Source: Actinomadura barringtoniae (GTDB taxonomy: Bacteria > Actinomycetota > Actinomycetes > Streptosporangiales > Streptosporangiaceae). From it: DNA of 64,000 nt. Below are positions 50,170-58,213 of the stretch, in pieces. Numbering within the stretch: position 1 is the first letter of the stretch; every line of letters starts with the position of its first letter. A model generated the notes under the pieces. It saw only the letters and a list, made by a program, of their open reading frames with translations, was not told where the DNA came from and did no database searches. The stretch spans positions 372,001 to 436,000 of the forward strand of contig NZ_JAGEOJ010000009.1 in assembly GCF_017573505.1 (NCBI RefSeq), in the 5' to 3' direction. Position numbers and translations under genes: made by a program.

Positions 50170-50949
50170 ATGGGGCTCAGCGTGGCACGAGTCCCCGCCC
50201 TACTGCTCCTGTGCACCGCCGCGGCGGGCTGTGGCGCGGCCTCGTCGGCCGGGAGCCACGAGGGCCCGCCGCCCACGGTCGCGCCGCCGCTGGCCGCCGG
50301 AGTCGCCTCGCCGCCTCCCGCCGAGGTCCCGGCCACCCCGCCGCCCTCGATGGCCGTCAAGGAGCCGCTGAGGCCGCTCAGCGGGATCAAGCCGATCGGC
50401 AAGCCCGGCCACTGGCGCGTCACGGTCTACTACACGCTGGTCGAGAGCTTCCACCACGGGCCCGCCAAGGCGGTGAAGGGTTGCGCGGAGTTCCACTGCA
50501 GCCACGGCAAGGCAGCGCTCGGCTCGTATCCCAAGGACTTCCTGGACTCCGTGCAGATCGAGGGCAGCGGCCGGATCACCTCGGGCCCGCAGCGCGGCCG
50601 CTACCTCAACTGGTCGCACATCGTCGGCTGGTGGCTGGACGACACCACGCGCGACTCGGCGGGCAAGCCGCTGCGCCCGTTCGGGACGGCGGCGGCCGAC
50701 CGCGACGTGCTGGCGCGCGGCCACCGGTTCGTGATCACCGACTGCGGCAAGGACGACGACGGCCACACGATCGACGCCAAGGTCTGCACGCGGCTGCGGT
50801 CGGCGGAGTGGACGGTCACCGACCTGTTCCGACCGGGGTACGGCGGCGAGCACCACGCCGACCTCTACATCGGCGAGGAGACGGGCCCGAACTTCGCCAA
50901 GTCGCCCTGGTACACCGAGCTGAGCGGCGCGACTCTCTACACCCGCTAG
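50170..50949 (+). CDS. Secreted lipoprotein of unknown function
   Basis: A 259-residue lipoprotein. The signal peptide (ARVPALLLLCTAAAGCG) ends in a lipobox AAGC, a Pro-rich spacer of about 50 residues follows, and the C-terminal domain of about 180 residues (HWRVTVYYTLVESFHHGP; GRYLNWSHIVGWWLDDTTRD; HRFVITDCGKDDDGHTIDAKVC; HHADLYIGEETG) resembles 3D/double-psi-barrel cell-wall proteins in its Asp pattern. The ATG at 50170 has GGAGGGGCG upstream; an ATG 12 bases earlier is weaker. It overlaps the convergent cyclase gene by four bases. Confidence 0.75.
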   Translation: MGLSVARVPALLLLCTAAAGCGAASSAGSHEGPPPTVAPPLAAGVASPPPAEVPATPPPSMAVKEPLRPLSGIKPIGKPGHWRVTVYYTLVESFHHGPAKAVKGCAEFHCSHGKAALGSYPKDFLDSVQIEGSGRITSGPQRGRYLNWSHIVGWWLDDTTRDSAGKPLRPFGTAAADRDVLARGHRFVITDCGKDDDGHTIDAKVCTRLRSAEWTVTDLFRPGYGGEHHADLYIGEETGPNFAKSPWYTELSGATLYTR

Positions 50950-52589
50950 GGCTCCTGGCGGGGTGAGGCCAGCCGCGTCTCCTGCGTACGGCCGCGCAGC
51001 GTGACCTCCTCGCCGAGCCACCAGTGCGCCGCCTCGTCCGCGCCCGCCGACTCGACGACCGAACCCGCCGCCAGCACCCCGTCGGCGGTCGTCTTGGCGA
51101 GGTCGGTGAGGCGCGCGGCCTCGTTCACCGGGTCGCCGATCACCGTGTACTCGAAGCGTTCCTCGGCGCCGATGTGCCCGGCGACCGCCTCGCCCGCCGA
51201 GACGCCGACGGCCGCCCGCAGTGTCGGCACCTCGCGGCGCAGGCGTTCGGCGAGCTCGCGGGCGGCCGCCAGGGCGCGGCTCTGCGCGCCCTCCAGCGCC
51301 AGCGGCGCCCCGAAGATCGCCAGCGCGGCATCGCCCTCGAACTTGTTGATCCAGCCGCCGTGCGCGCCGATCACCTCGACCACCACGGCGAAGAAGTCGT
51401 TCAGCAGCTTGACCACCTCGGTCGGCGGCCGGTCGGCGGCCAGGCGCGTGGAGCCGACCAGGTCCACGAAGATCACCGCGACCTCGCGCAGCTCGCCGCC
51501 GAGGTCGATGCCGTGCTCCAGCGCGACCTTGGCGACGTCCTCGCCCACCTGGCGGCCGAACAGGTCCTGGAGGCGGGCGTGCTCGCGCAGGCCCGCGGCC
51601 ATGTGGTTGAACCCGGCCTGCAGCAGCCCGACCTCGCTGGCGTCGTAGACCGGCACCTCCACGTCCAGGTCGCCGCGTTCGACCCGGGCGAGGCCGAGCC
51701 GCACCGACTCGACCGGGTCGGCGATCGCCCGCGCGGCGCCGTAGGTCACGCCGAGCCCGACGAGCAGCGAGGTGCCGCCGAGGGCCAGGACCACGACCGC
51801 GAAGTCGTGCAGGGTGACCTTGGCCAGCCCGAACGAGCCGACCGCGAGCACGATCAGCCCGAGCAGCGGCACGGCGGTGCCGAGCGCCCAGGCCAGCACG
51901 GAACGGGCGACCACGCCGGGAAGGCCGGTGCGGCCGGGTATCCCGGCGCTCAGCGCGGTGGTCACCGCCCGCCGCAGCAGCCGCTCGGTCAGCAGGTAGA
52001 CCACGGTGCAGGTGGTGATGCCGCCGAGCAGGCTGGTCACGCCGAGCTTGACGGCCAGCAGCCACGAGAACGGCAGATTGATGATCACCCAGCCGACGGT
52101 GCCGATCCCCCACAGCGTGAGATGGACGGCCATCAGCCGGAGCGGTCCGTACAGCAGCAGGACACGCTCACGGTTGTCGGGCCTCAGGTTGCCCTCGACC
52201 AGGCGGCGGGCCCGCCGGAAGAAGCGCTCGCCGAGGATCAGGCCGACCGGCACCGCGGCGACGACGTAGGCGGCGAACACCACGAAGTTGATCAGGCGGA
52301 TCCGGTCCGAGACCGACCCGTCGGGGGTCGGCACGACGACGCTGAACAGCAGCACGACCAGCGCCCCGACCAGGTTGGCCAGGCCCGTCGCCACGGTCAC
52401 CAGCACGTGCGCGCGGCGCATGATCTGCGGGCGGGTGTCGTCCGGGCGTCCGTCGATCAGGCGCCACAGGAGGCCGAACGGGCTGCGCCGCGACCGCGCG
52501 GGCACCGGATCGGGCCCGGCCGCCCGATCCCGCGCGCCGGCGGCCGGATCCCGCGCGGGCGCGGGCGGATCCGCCCTCTCGATCTCCAT
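50946..52589 (-). CDS. Membrane adenylate/guanylate cyclase with HAMP domain (class III)
   Basis: A 547-residue class III nucleotide cyclase. The Pro/Ala-rich N-terminus is followed by about six membrane helices (about 65-290), a HAMP region (ARAIADPVESVRLGLARVERGDLDVEVPV) and a C-terminal cyclase domain with metal-binding Asp in VIFVDLVGSTR and GDAALAIFGAP and the substrate region EYTVIGDPVNEAARL. It resembles the mycobacterial Rv1318c-Rv1320c group. The start at 52589 has no clear ribosome binding site, so it may be leaderless or begin upstream. The encapsulin at 44051 and any CRP-like protein could respond to its product; this is inference. Confidence 0.88.
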   Translation of the reverse strand: MEIERADPPAPARDPAAGARDRAAGPDPVPARSRRSPFGLLWRLIDGRPDDTRPQIMRRAHVLVTVATGLANLVGALVVLLFSVVVPTPDGSVSDRIRLINFVVFAAYVVAAVPVGLILGERFFRRARRLVEGNLRPDNRERVLLLYGPLRLMAVHLTLWGIGTVGWVIINLPFSWLLAVKLGVTSLLGGITTCTVVYLLTERLLRRAVTTALSAGIPGRTGLPGVVARSVLAWALGTAVPLLGLIVLAVGSFGLAKVTLHDFAVVVLALGGTSLLVGLGVTYGAARAIADPVESVRLGLARVERGDLDVEVPVYDASEVGLLQAGFNHMAAGLREHARLQDLFGRQVGEDVAKVALEHGIDLGGELREVAVIFVDLVGSTRLAADRPPTEVVKLLNDFFAVVVEVIGAHGGWINKFEGDAALAIFGAPLALEGAQSRALAAARELAERLRREVPTLRAAVGVSAGEAVAGHIGAEERFEYTVIGDPVNEAARLTDLAKTTADGVLAAGSVVESAGADEAAHWWLGEEVTLRGRTQETRLASPRQEP

Positions 52590-52764
52590 GAGGGTGCAGA
52601 TTAGCCGGTCAGGGGCGATGTTCCGTACGTCACACCGGTGCCCGGAGAGGCGTGGAAGAGCATGGTGAGCGTCCCTGCACATGCCCTGAACAGACCGGCA
52701 ACACCTCTGTAATCAGGCGCCTCTAGCGTCGCTGCGGTCACAGATCGATCACCCGGGGGGACAC

Positions 52765-55158
52765 GTGAGTCCGCGGCATCGCGCACGGGACCTGGCGCCA
52801 CGCCGTTTCGCGGGCGCCCGGACCATCCGGGCCAGGATGGCGATCATCCTGGCCGTCCCGACCGCGCTGCTCATCGGGCTGGCGTCGGCGGGGGTGTGGG
52901 CCCAGTACGAGGTGGGCCGGCGCGCGAACGCCACGGTCACCGACGTCGATCTGGTGCTGGCCGCGCAGGACCTGATCCACTCGCTGCAGCGCGAGCGCGG
53001 GCTGACCAGCGGCCTGCTCGGCGGCGCCGCCGCCTACCGGCCACAGGTCGACGCCCAGCGCCGCACCTCCGACGGGGCGCGCGCGGCGCTGGACCGGCAG
53101 CTGACGATCACCGGCGGGGCCGGCGCCCGGTCCGTGCGGCCCGCGCTCGAGCGGCTGGGCGATCTCGGCACGGTGCGCGGCACCGTGGACGCCGGCGGCC
53201 TCCCCCGGCCGCGGATGCTCGACTACTACACCGGCGCGATCCAGGGGCTGGACACGGCGCTGAGCGTGATCACCGCGGACGGCGACGCCGGGCGCCGGGA
53301 CCGCGAGCTCGGCCGCGGCCTGAACGCGCTCCAGCTGCTCGGCGACGCCAAGGAGGCCACCGCCCTGGAGCGCGGCCAGCTGAACGGCGTGTTCGCCGCG
53401 GGCTCGTTCGCCCAGGACGACTACACGCGCTTCTCCGAGGTCCGGGCCCGCAAGCTCGACGCCCTGGCCCGCTTCCCCTCGGTCGCCTCCACGCGCCGCA
53501 AGGGCGAGCTGGACGCGGTCCTGCGCTCCCCGCAGGCGACGGCCGCGACCGCCGACGAGCAACGCGCCCTGGGCGGCGCCCGTGGCCGGAGCCTGAAGAT
53601 CGACCCGTCGCGGTGGTGGGCGGAGATGACGGCCGTCGTCGACGACATGCGCACCGTCCAGCGGGGCATCGGCGACGACGTGCGCGCCCGGGCCCGGCAG
53701 ATCGCGGCGGAGGCGCGGCAAGAGCTGATCTTCTACGCCGCCGGGGCGGGCCTCGCCCTGCTGGTGGCGCTGCTGCTGTGGATCTACACGTTCCGGTCGA
53801 TCATGCGTCCGCTCAGCCTGCTGGCCAGGGAGGCGCTCGACGCGGCCGAGCACGAGCTGCCGGTCGCGATGGCCCGCATCCACGAGGCATCCGATCCCGG
53901 CGAGCTCGTCCAGGAGACGGCACCGGCCGCCCGCGACGACCTGGTCCGCCGCGACGACGAGTTCGCCGAGGTGGCCCGCGCGCTGGCCCATCTGCGGCAA
54001 ACCGCCGTACGGCTCGCGGTCGAGCAGGCGGTGATGCGCCGCAACACCGCCGAGTCGCTGGCCAACCTGGGGCGCCGCAACCAGAACCTGGTGCGCCGCC
54101 AGATCGGGTTCATCAGCGCGCTGGAACGCGAGGAGACCGACCCGGGCGCCCTGTCCAACCTGTTCGAACTGGATCATCTGGCCACCCGCATGCGCCGCAA
54201 CGCCGAGAGCCTCCTGGTCCTGGTCGGCGAGCACAGCCCCCGCCGCTGGTCCGGCACGGTCGCGGTCGGCGACGTGCTGAGGTCGGCGTTCGCCGAGGTG
54301 GAGGACTACCGCCGGGTCAGCCTGCGGCGCATGGACGAGGCCCGGGTCCGGGGCTCGGTCGCCGCCGACGTCTCGCACCTGCTGGCCGAACTGGTGGAGA
54401 ACGCCCTGACGTTCTCACCGCCAGACCGTGAGGTGGAGGTCCAGGCTCGTCACACCGGCTCGGAGTACCACATCGCCATCATCGACCAGGGCGTCGGCAT
54501 GGAGCCCACCGCGATGGCCACGGCGAACGCCCGGCTGCGCGGCGAGCAGAGCTTCCTGGTCGCCCCCGCCCGCGACCTGGGCCACTACGTGGTCGGACGG
54601 CTGTCCGAACGACTCGGCATCCAGGTCTGGCTGCACGAGTCGCCGCTCACCGGCGTGACCGCGCGCATCGTCCTGCCGGGGACCCTGCTGGTACCCGACG
54701 CGGAGGCGACCGCCGCCGCACAGGCGTTCGCGCCGGGCGGCCTGCGCGACGCGGCCCGCCTGCGCACGACCGCCGAACCCGTCACAGTGACACCCGCCGA
54801 ACCCGTCACGGTGGCGCCTGCCGAACCCGTCACGGTGGCGCCCGCCGCGACGACCGGGCCGATCGGCGTGATCACCGCGCCGGCCCATCCCTCGTTCACG
54901 CTCGAAAGGCCGGCCCACGCCCCGACTGGAGCGGTCCCGTTCGACACCGGTCCGCCCGCGGGCCGGGACACCACGCGCAACGGCCTGGTCAAGCGCCGGC
55001 CGCGACCACAGGCACAGCCGCCTCGGCAGGAGCGGCCCGCGGCGACGGCGGGCCCACGGCGCTCGCCGGACGAGGTGCGCTCGATGCTCGACACCTTCCG
55101 TTCCGGCGCGCACCGCGCGCCCGCAGACCCCTCAGATCCCGCTACGGAGACGACATGA
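52765..55158 (+). CDS. cvnA: Conservon sensor histidine kinase-like protein (CvnA)
   Basis: A 797-residue membrane protein. After a first helix (about 22-40) an extracellular nitrate/nitrite-sensing (NIT)-like domain is seen (HSLQRERGLTSGLLGGA; LGDAKEATALERGQLNGVFAAG), then a second helix (ELIFYAAGAGLALLVALLLWIY), a HAMP-like segment and a HATPase domain (LLAELVENALTFSPPDREVEV; IIDQGVGM). The phospho-acceptor region reads LVRRQIGFISALEREETDP, without a classical H-box His, as in conservon proteins. The C-terminal tail is disordered and holds three 8-residue repeats. It starts with GTG at 52765 behind GGGGGGAC and overlaps cvnB (ATGA). Confidence 0.9.
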   Translation: MSPRHRARDLAPRRFAGARTIRARMAIILAVPTALLIGLASAGVWAQYEVGRRANATVTDVDLVLAAQDLIHSLQRERGLTSGLLGGAAAYRPQVDAQRRTSDGARAALDRQLTITGGAGARSVRPALERLGDLGTVRGTVDAGGLPRPRMLDYYTGAIQGLDTALSVITADGDAGRRDRELGRGLNALQLLGDAKEATALERGQLNGVFAAGSFAQDDYTRFSEVRARKLDALARFPSVASTRRKGELDAVLRSPQATAATADEQRALGGARGRSLKIDPSRWWAEMTAVVDDMRTVQRGIGDDVRARARQIAAEARQELIFYAAGAGLALLVALLLWIYTFRSIMRPLSLLAREALDAAEHELPVAMARIHEASDPGELVQETAPAARDDLVRRDDEFAEVARALAHLRQTAVRLAVEQAVMRRNTAESLANLGRRNQNLVRRQIGFISALEREETDPGALSNLFELDHLATRMRRNAESLLVLVGEHSPRRWSGTVAVGDVLRSAFAEVEDYRRVSLRRMDEARVRGSVAADVSHLLAELVENALTFSPPDREVEVQARHTGSEYHIAIIDQGVGMEPTAMATANARLRGEQSFLVAPARDLGHYVVGRLSERLGIQVWLHESPLTGVTARIVLPGTLLVPDAEATAAAQAFAPGGLRDAARLRTTAEPVTVTPAEPVTVAPAEPVTVAPAATTGPIGVITAPAHPSFTLERPAHAPTGAVPFDTGPPAGRDTTRNGLVKRRPRPQAQPPRQERPAATAGPRRSPDEVRSMLDTFRSGAHRAPADPSDPATETT
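54772..54843. repeat. Three 24-bp repeats in the cvnA tail
   Basis: Three tandem 24-base units (54772, 54796, 54820) encode AEPVTVTP or AEPVTVAP in the disordered C-terminal tail of the kinase-like protein. Differences between copies are at third positions and one Thr/Ala codon. Confidence 0.85.
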
Positions 55159-55577
55159 CCCAGGTGATGCCGCAGACCCACGACTTCAACTGGCTGCTCG
55201 CCAATTTCGTCCGGAGCACCGACGGGGTCACCGAGACCGTCGCGGTCTCGTCGGACGGGCTGCTGATGGCGATGTCGGACGGCCTTGGCCGCAACGGCGC
55301 CGAGCGGCTCGCGGCGATCGTGTCGGGCGTGACCAGCCTGGCGCGCAGCGCTTCCCGGCAGTACGGCTTCGCGGGACTGCGGCTGGTGATGATCGAGATG
55401 GGCCGGGGTTTCCTGCTGATGTCGGCCATCTCGGACGGCAGCTGCCTGGGCGTCGTGGCGACCTCGGACTGCGATCTCGGCCTGGTCGGCCACGAGATCG
55501 CGGTGCTGTGCGACCGTTTTGGGGGGCTGCTGACCCCGCAGCTGGTGGCCGAGTTGAAGAGCCAGGCCCTCACATGA
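55155..55577 (+). CDS. cvnB: Conservon roadblock/LC7 protein (CvnB)
   Basis: A 140-residue roadblock/LC7 protein (FNWLLANFVRSTDGVTETVAVSSDGLLMAMSDGL; RLVMIEMGRGFLLMSAISDGSCLGVVATSDCDLGLVGHEIAVLC). In conservons this protein bridges the CvnA membrane protein and the CvnD GTPase. It overlaps cvnA and cvnC by four bases each (ATGA). The order A-B-C-D is the canonical one. Confidence 0.93.
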   Translation: MTQVMPQTHDFNWLLANFVRSTDGVTETVAVSSDGLLMAMSDGLGRNGAERLAAIVSGVTSLARSASRQYGFAGLRLVMIEMGRGFLLMSAISDGSCLGVVATSDCDLGLVGHEIAVLCDRFGGLLTPQLVAELKSQALT

Positions 55578-55933
55578 CCGAGAGCGGGATCGATCCCGCG
55601 ATCGACGGCCTCGTCCGGCCGTTCATCCTGACCGGCGGGCGGACCCGCCCCACCGACGAGCGGCTGCGGGTGGAGACCCTGATCACGGCGCTGCCCGCCG
55701 CGCTCGCGGCGCCCCTCAGCTTCGAACGCAGGCACATCGTGAGGCTCTGCCAGTACCCGACGTCCATCGCCGAGGTGGCGCGCGGCCTCGGCGTCCCGGT
55801 CGGGGTCACCAAGGTCCTGATCGCCGACCTGCTCGCCGAGCGCCTGGTCACCCTGCACGACCACGTGAGCTCGGCGGACCGTCCCTCGCGCGCCCTGCTG
55901 GAGAGGATCATCGAAGGTGTCCGTGCACTCTGA
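55574..55933 (+). CDS. cvnC: Conservon DUF742 protein (CvnC)
   Basis: A 119-residue DUF742 protein: RPFILTGGRTRPTDERLRVETLI, FERRHIVRLCQYPTSIAEVARGLGVPVGVTKVLIADLLAERLV. The second part is a winged-helix-like fold. It overlaps cvnB by four bases and cvnD by 17. The ATG at 55574 was chosen over an upstream in-frame start because of the ATGA overlap. Confidence 0.92.
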   Translation: MTESGIDPAIDGLVRPFILTGGRTRPTDERLRVETLITALPAALAAPLSFERRHIVRLCQYPTSIAEVARGLGVPVGVTKVLIADLLAERLVTLHDHVSSADRPSRALLERIIEGVRAL

Positions 55934-56501
55934 GGCGCCGCGCGCCGCGCCGGGAACGGTGCTCTCCGCGAAGATCGTGGTGTCCGGCGGCTTCGGCGTC
56001 GGCAAGACCACCTTCGTCGGAGCGCTGTCGGAGGTCGAGCCGCTCACCAGCGAGGCCGCGATGACCGACGCGGCGGCGGGGGTCGACGACACCAGCGGGG
56101 TCGAGCGCAAGACCACCACGACCGTGGCGTTCGACTTCGGGCGGATCACCCTGGACGAGGGCATCGTCCTCTACCTGTTCGGCACGCCGGGGCAGGAGCG
56201 CTTCGCCTTCCTGTGGGACGACCTGATCGAGGGCGCGCTCGGCGCGGTGGTGCTGCTGGACACCCGCCGCGTCGACCAGGCGTTCCCCTCGCTGGACTTC
56301 TTCGAGGAGACGGGGATCCCGTTCGCTGTCGGCATCAACCATTTCGCGGGCTCGCGACGGTTCGACGTGGACGAGGTGCGCGAGGCGCTGGGTGTACCGG
56401 ACCGGGTGCCGGTGGTGCCCTGCGACGCCCGCGACCGGGAGTCGGTGAAGGCCGTCGTCCTGGCCTTGTTGGACAGCGTCGTGATTACCGTCGGTGCCTG
56501 A
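55917..56501 (+). CDS. cvnD: Conservon GTPase (CvnD)
   Basis: A 194-residue Ras-like GTPase. Walker A is GGFGVGKTTFV (about 22-32), the switch II region is LYLFGTPGQERF, and the NKxD-type motif reads GINHFAG, unusual but typical of this family. It is thought to cycle between GDP and GTP under control of CvnB and CvnA. It starts with GTG at 55917, inside the end of cvnC. No cytochrome P450 gene follows, unlike some Streptomyces conservons. Confidence 0.93.
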   Translation: MSVHSEAPRAAPGTVLSAKIVVSGGFGVGKTTFVGALSEVEPLTSEAAMTDAAAGVDDTSGVERKTTTTVAFDFGRITLDEGIVLYLFGTPGQERFAFLWDDLIEGALGAVVLLDTRRVDQAFPSLDFFEETGIPFAVGINHFAGSRRFDVDEVREALGVPDRVPVVPCDARDRESVKAVVLALLDSVVITVGA

Positions 56502-56522
56502 ATGTTCACCTCCGCGCCAGAT

Positions 56523-56536
56523 TGACCGGTCGGTCA
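56523..56536. promoter_or_regulatory. TetR-type palindrome upstream of the SPW gene
   Basis: TGACC-GGTC-GGTCA is an inverted repeat with five-base arms, 61 bases before the SPW start codon. GACCGGTCGGTC sequences are common TetR-family operators. The TetR gene at 57000 is the likely binder. Confidence 0.45.
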
Positions 56537-56597
56537 GTCAGGGAATCACCTAAGCGGACAAAGAGGTCCAAACGTGATCCCCCTGTGGAGGTGGCGG

Positions 56598-56930
56598 ATG
56601 GGTAAGTTCGCGTGGCAGGACGGGGTGGCCTTCCTGGCCGGCCTCGTCGCCCTTCTCGCGCCGGAGCTGTGGGCCGACAACGCCGGCCAGCAGCCCCTGA
56701 TGGTGCTCGGCGCACTGCTGGCCCTGGCGGGCCTGTACAATCTGCTGGGCGCGACCGGGCCGTCGGCATGGACGGCCACCGCCTTCGCGACACTGCTGTT
56801 CGTGTCGCCATGGGCGTTCAACTTCACGAGTGAGCACGCTGCAGCCTGGACGGCATGGATCGGCGGCGGCCTCGCGGCTATCGTCGGCCTGTGGGGAGCC
56901 ACCCAGGCACGTGACGCTGCCACGGCCTGA
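56598..56930 (+). CDS. SPW-repeat membrane protein
   Basis: A 110-residue membrane protein with four predicted helices. The second half contains FVSPWAFNF, the SPW motif after which the family is named; the first half has a weaker copy (LLAPELWADN). The ATG at 56598 has GGAGG six bases upstream; a GTG eight codons earlier is less likely. It is followed by a GNRA-capped terminator and then a TetR gene that probably regulates it. Function unknown. Confidence 0.85.
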   Translation: MGKFAWQDGVAFLAGLVALLAPELWADNAGQQPLMVLGALLALAGLYNLLGATGPSAWTATAFATLLFVSPWAFNFTSEHAAAWTAWIGGGLAAIVGLWGATQARDAATA

Positions 56931-56944
56931 ACCGAGGTCCCGAG

Positions 56945-56984
56945 GTGGTCCCTGGCGCGCGAGCGCCCAGGGGCCACAGCTTTT
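56945..56984 (+). terminator. Terminator after the SPW gene
   Basis: GTGGTCCCTGGCGC (56945-56958) pairs, with small mismatches, with GCGCCCAGGGGCCAC (56963-56977) around a GCGA tetraloop, followed by AGCTTTT. It is a good intrinsic terminator. Confidence 0.7.
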
Positions 56985-56999
56985 CTCAGGGGGCGCGAG

Positions 57000-57575
57000 A
57001 TGAGGGCATCGAAGCAGAGCGACCTTCCGGACGCCCGCACGCGCATTCTGGACGCGGCGGAGCGGCTGTTCGCCGACCGCGGCTATGACGCCACCTCCAC
57101 GGCACGGATCGCCAAGCTGGCCAGGGTCCCCAAGGGGCTGGTCTTCCACTACTTCCCACAGAAGATGGACGTCCTGGTGGCCCTCATCGACGAGCGGACG
57201 TTCGTCGAGGAAATTCCGGATGACGCCGTCGAGGCGGTGCCCGGCGACCCGGCGGGCACGCTGGCCGGGCTCGCCCGCCGGTTCCCGCTGCGGGCCTCCC
57301 CCGCGATGCGCCGGATCCTGTTCCGCGAGGCCGACACGCACAAGTCGGTCGGCGAACGGCTCGGCCGCCTGAACAGCGAGGTCTTCCAGCGCGCCCGGCG
57401 CGCCCTGGAGCTCGCGCTGCCCGGCAGCCGGGGCGACCAGGCCCGCCTGGAGATCGCGGCGGCCACGTTCGCGGCCGTGCTGATCTACCAGGAGAACCTC
57501 TCCCAGCTGACCGGCCAGCACGTCGATCCCGACGCCGTCGCCGACCTCATCGGGCGCGCCCTCGGCGCCACCTGA
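57000..57575 (+). CDS. TetR-family regulator
   Basis: A 191-residue TetR regulator with a canonical helix-turn-helix (ARTRILDAAERLFADRGYDATSTARIAKLARVPKGLVFHYFPQKMDVLVALI, recognition helix KGLVFHYF) and a ligand domain that cannot be assigned. AGGGGGCGCGAG precedes the ATG at 57000. It follows the SPW gene after a terminator, so it has its own promoter or depends on readthrough. It converges on an HxlR gene. Confidence 0.9.
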   Translation: MRASKQSDLPDARTRILDAAERLFADRGYDATSTARIAKLARVPKGLVFHYFPQKMDVLVALIDERTFVEEIPDDAVEAVPGDPAGTLAGLARRFPLRASPAMRRILFREADTHKSVGERLGRLNSEVFQRARRALELALPGSRGDQARLEIAAATFAAVLIYQENLSQLTGQHVDPDAVADLIGRALGAT

Positions 57576-57605
57576 CCCCGGCGACGAGGCGCCGCGGGGC
57601 CGCGC

Positions 57606-58121
57606 TCAGGTGCGGGTCAGGGCTCCGGTACGGATGGGCGCCAGCATGCGGTGGGGCTGGCGCAGGACCAGGCTGACCGGATCGGTCCGCCGCCCCGAGC
57701 CGGGCCCCGGGCGCATCTCGATGTCGTCGGGCACGACGAGGACGCCGCAGGTGGGGCATCTGCCGTCGGCGTCGATGTGGGCGCCGCAGGCGACATGGAA
57801 GAAGAGTCTGGCGGGCAGCGAGTCCTCGTGCAGTTCCTCGCCCCACCGGGCCAGGCCGTGCACGATGGGCCAGAGCCCCTTGCCCATCGGGGTGATCAGG
57901 TATTCGTGCCCGTTCTTGTCGAGCACTCCGGCGTCCACCAGCTTCTGCAGCCGGTCCGCGAGGACGGCCTTCGGTACGTCGAGATGCGCGCGGAAATCGC
58001 TGAACCTTCGGACGCCATAGAGCGCGTCGCGGACGATCAACAGTGTCCAGCGCTCTCCCACGACCTCCAATGCCCGGGCCAGCGAGCAGTCCTGCCAGGC
58101 GTAGTCCTTGCCCAGTGCCAT
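57606..58121 (-). CDS. HxlR-family regulator
   Basis: A 171-residue single-domain HxlR regulator: CSLARALEVVGERWTLLIVRDALYGVRRFSDFRAHL, VLADRLQKLVDAGVL and EYLITPMGKGLWPIVHGLARWGEEL, followed by a Cys motif CPTCG. The ATG at 58121 has AGGA upstream. It is divergent from a DHA2 exporter gene, and two mirror-image 16-base arms lie between the genes. It probably represses the exporter until a drug or reactive compound is present. Confidence 0.9.
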   Translation of the reverse strand: MALGKDYAWQDCSLARALEVVGERWTLLIVRDALYGVRRFSDFRAHLDVPKAVLADRLQKLVDAGVLDKNGHEYLITPMGKGLWPIVHGLARWGEELHEDSLPARLFFHVACGAHIDADGRCPTCGVLVVPDDIEMRPGPGSGRRTDPVSLVLRQPHRMLAPIRTGALTRT

Positions 58122-58144
58122 GACTGAGATCCTACTCGACCCCG

Positions 58145-58201
58145 GGTTCATTGAACGAACCAGATGTGTTAGCTTCACACCATCGGGTTCGTTCAATGAA
58201 C
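58145..58201. promoter_or_regulatory. Long inverted repeat between HxlR and MFS genes
   Basis: Left arm 58145-58161 (GGTTCATTGAACGAACC) and right arm 58186-58201 (GGTTCGTTCAATGAAC) match as reverse complements over 16 bases. Each arm also contains its own palindrome, GTTCA-N-TGAAC. The arms are about 40 bases apart centre to centre, four helical turns, as for two HxlR dimers that loop or cooperate. Confidence 0.7.
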
Positions 58202-58213
58202 TTGGAGTGACGC

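Noticed and set aside
50200-52113. A 637-codon minus-strand frame over the lipoprotein and cyclase genes
   Set aside because: It is out of frame with the HAMP and cyclase motifs and has shadow composition.
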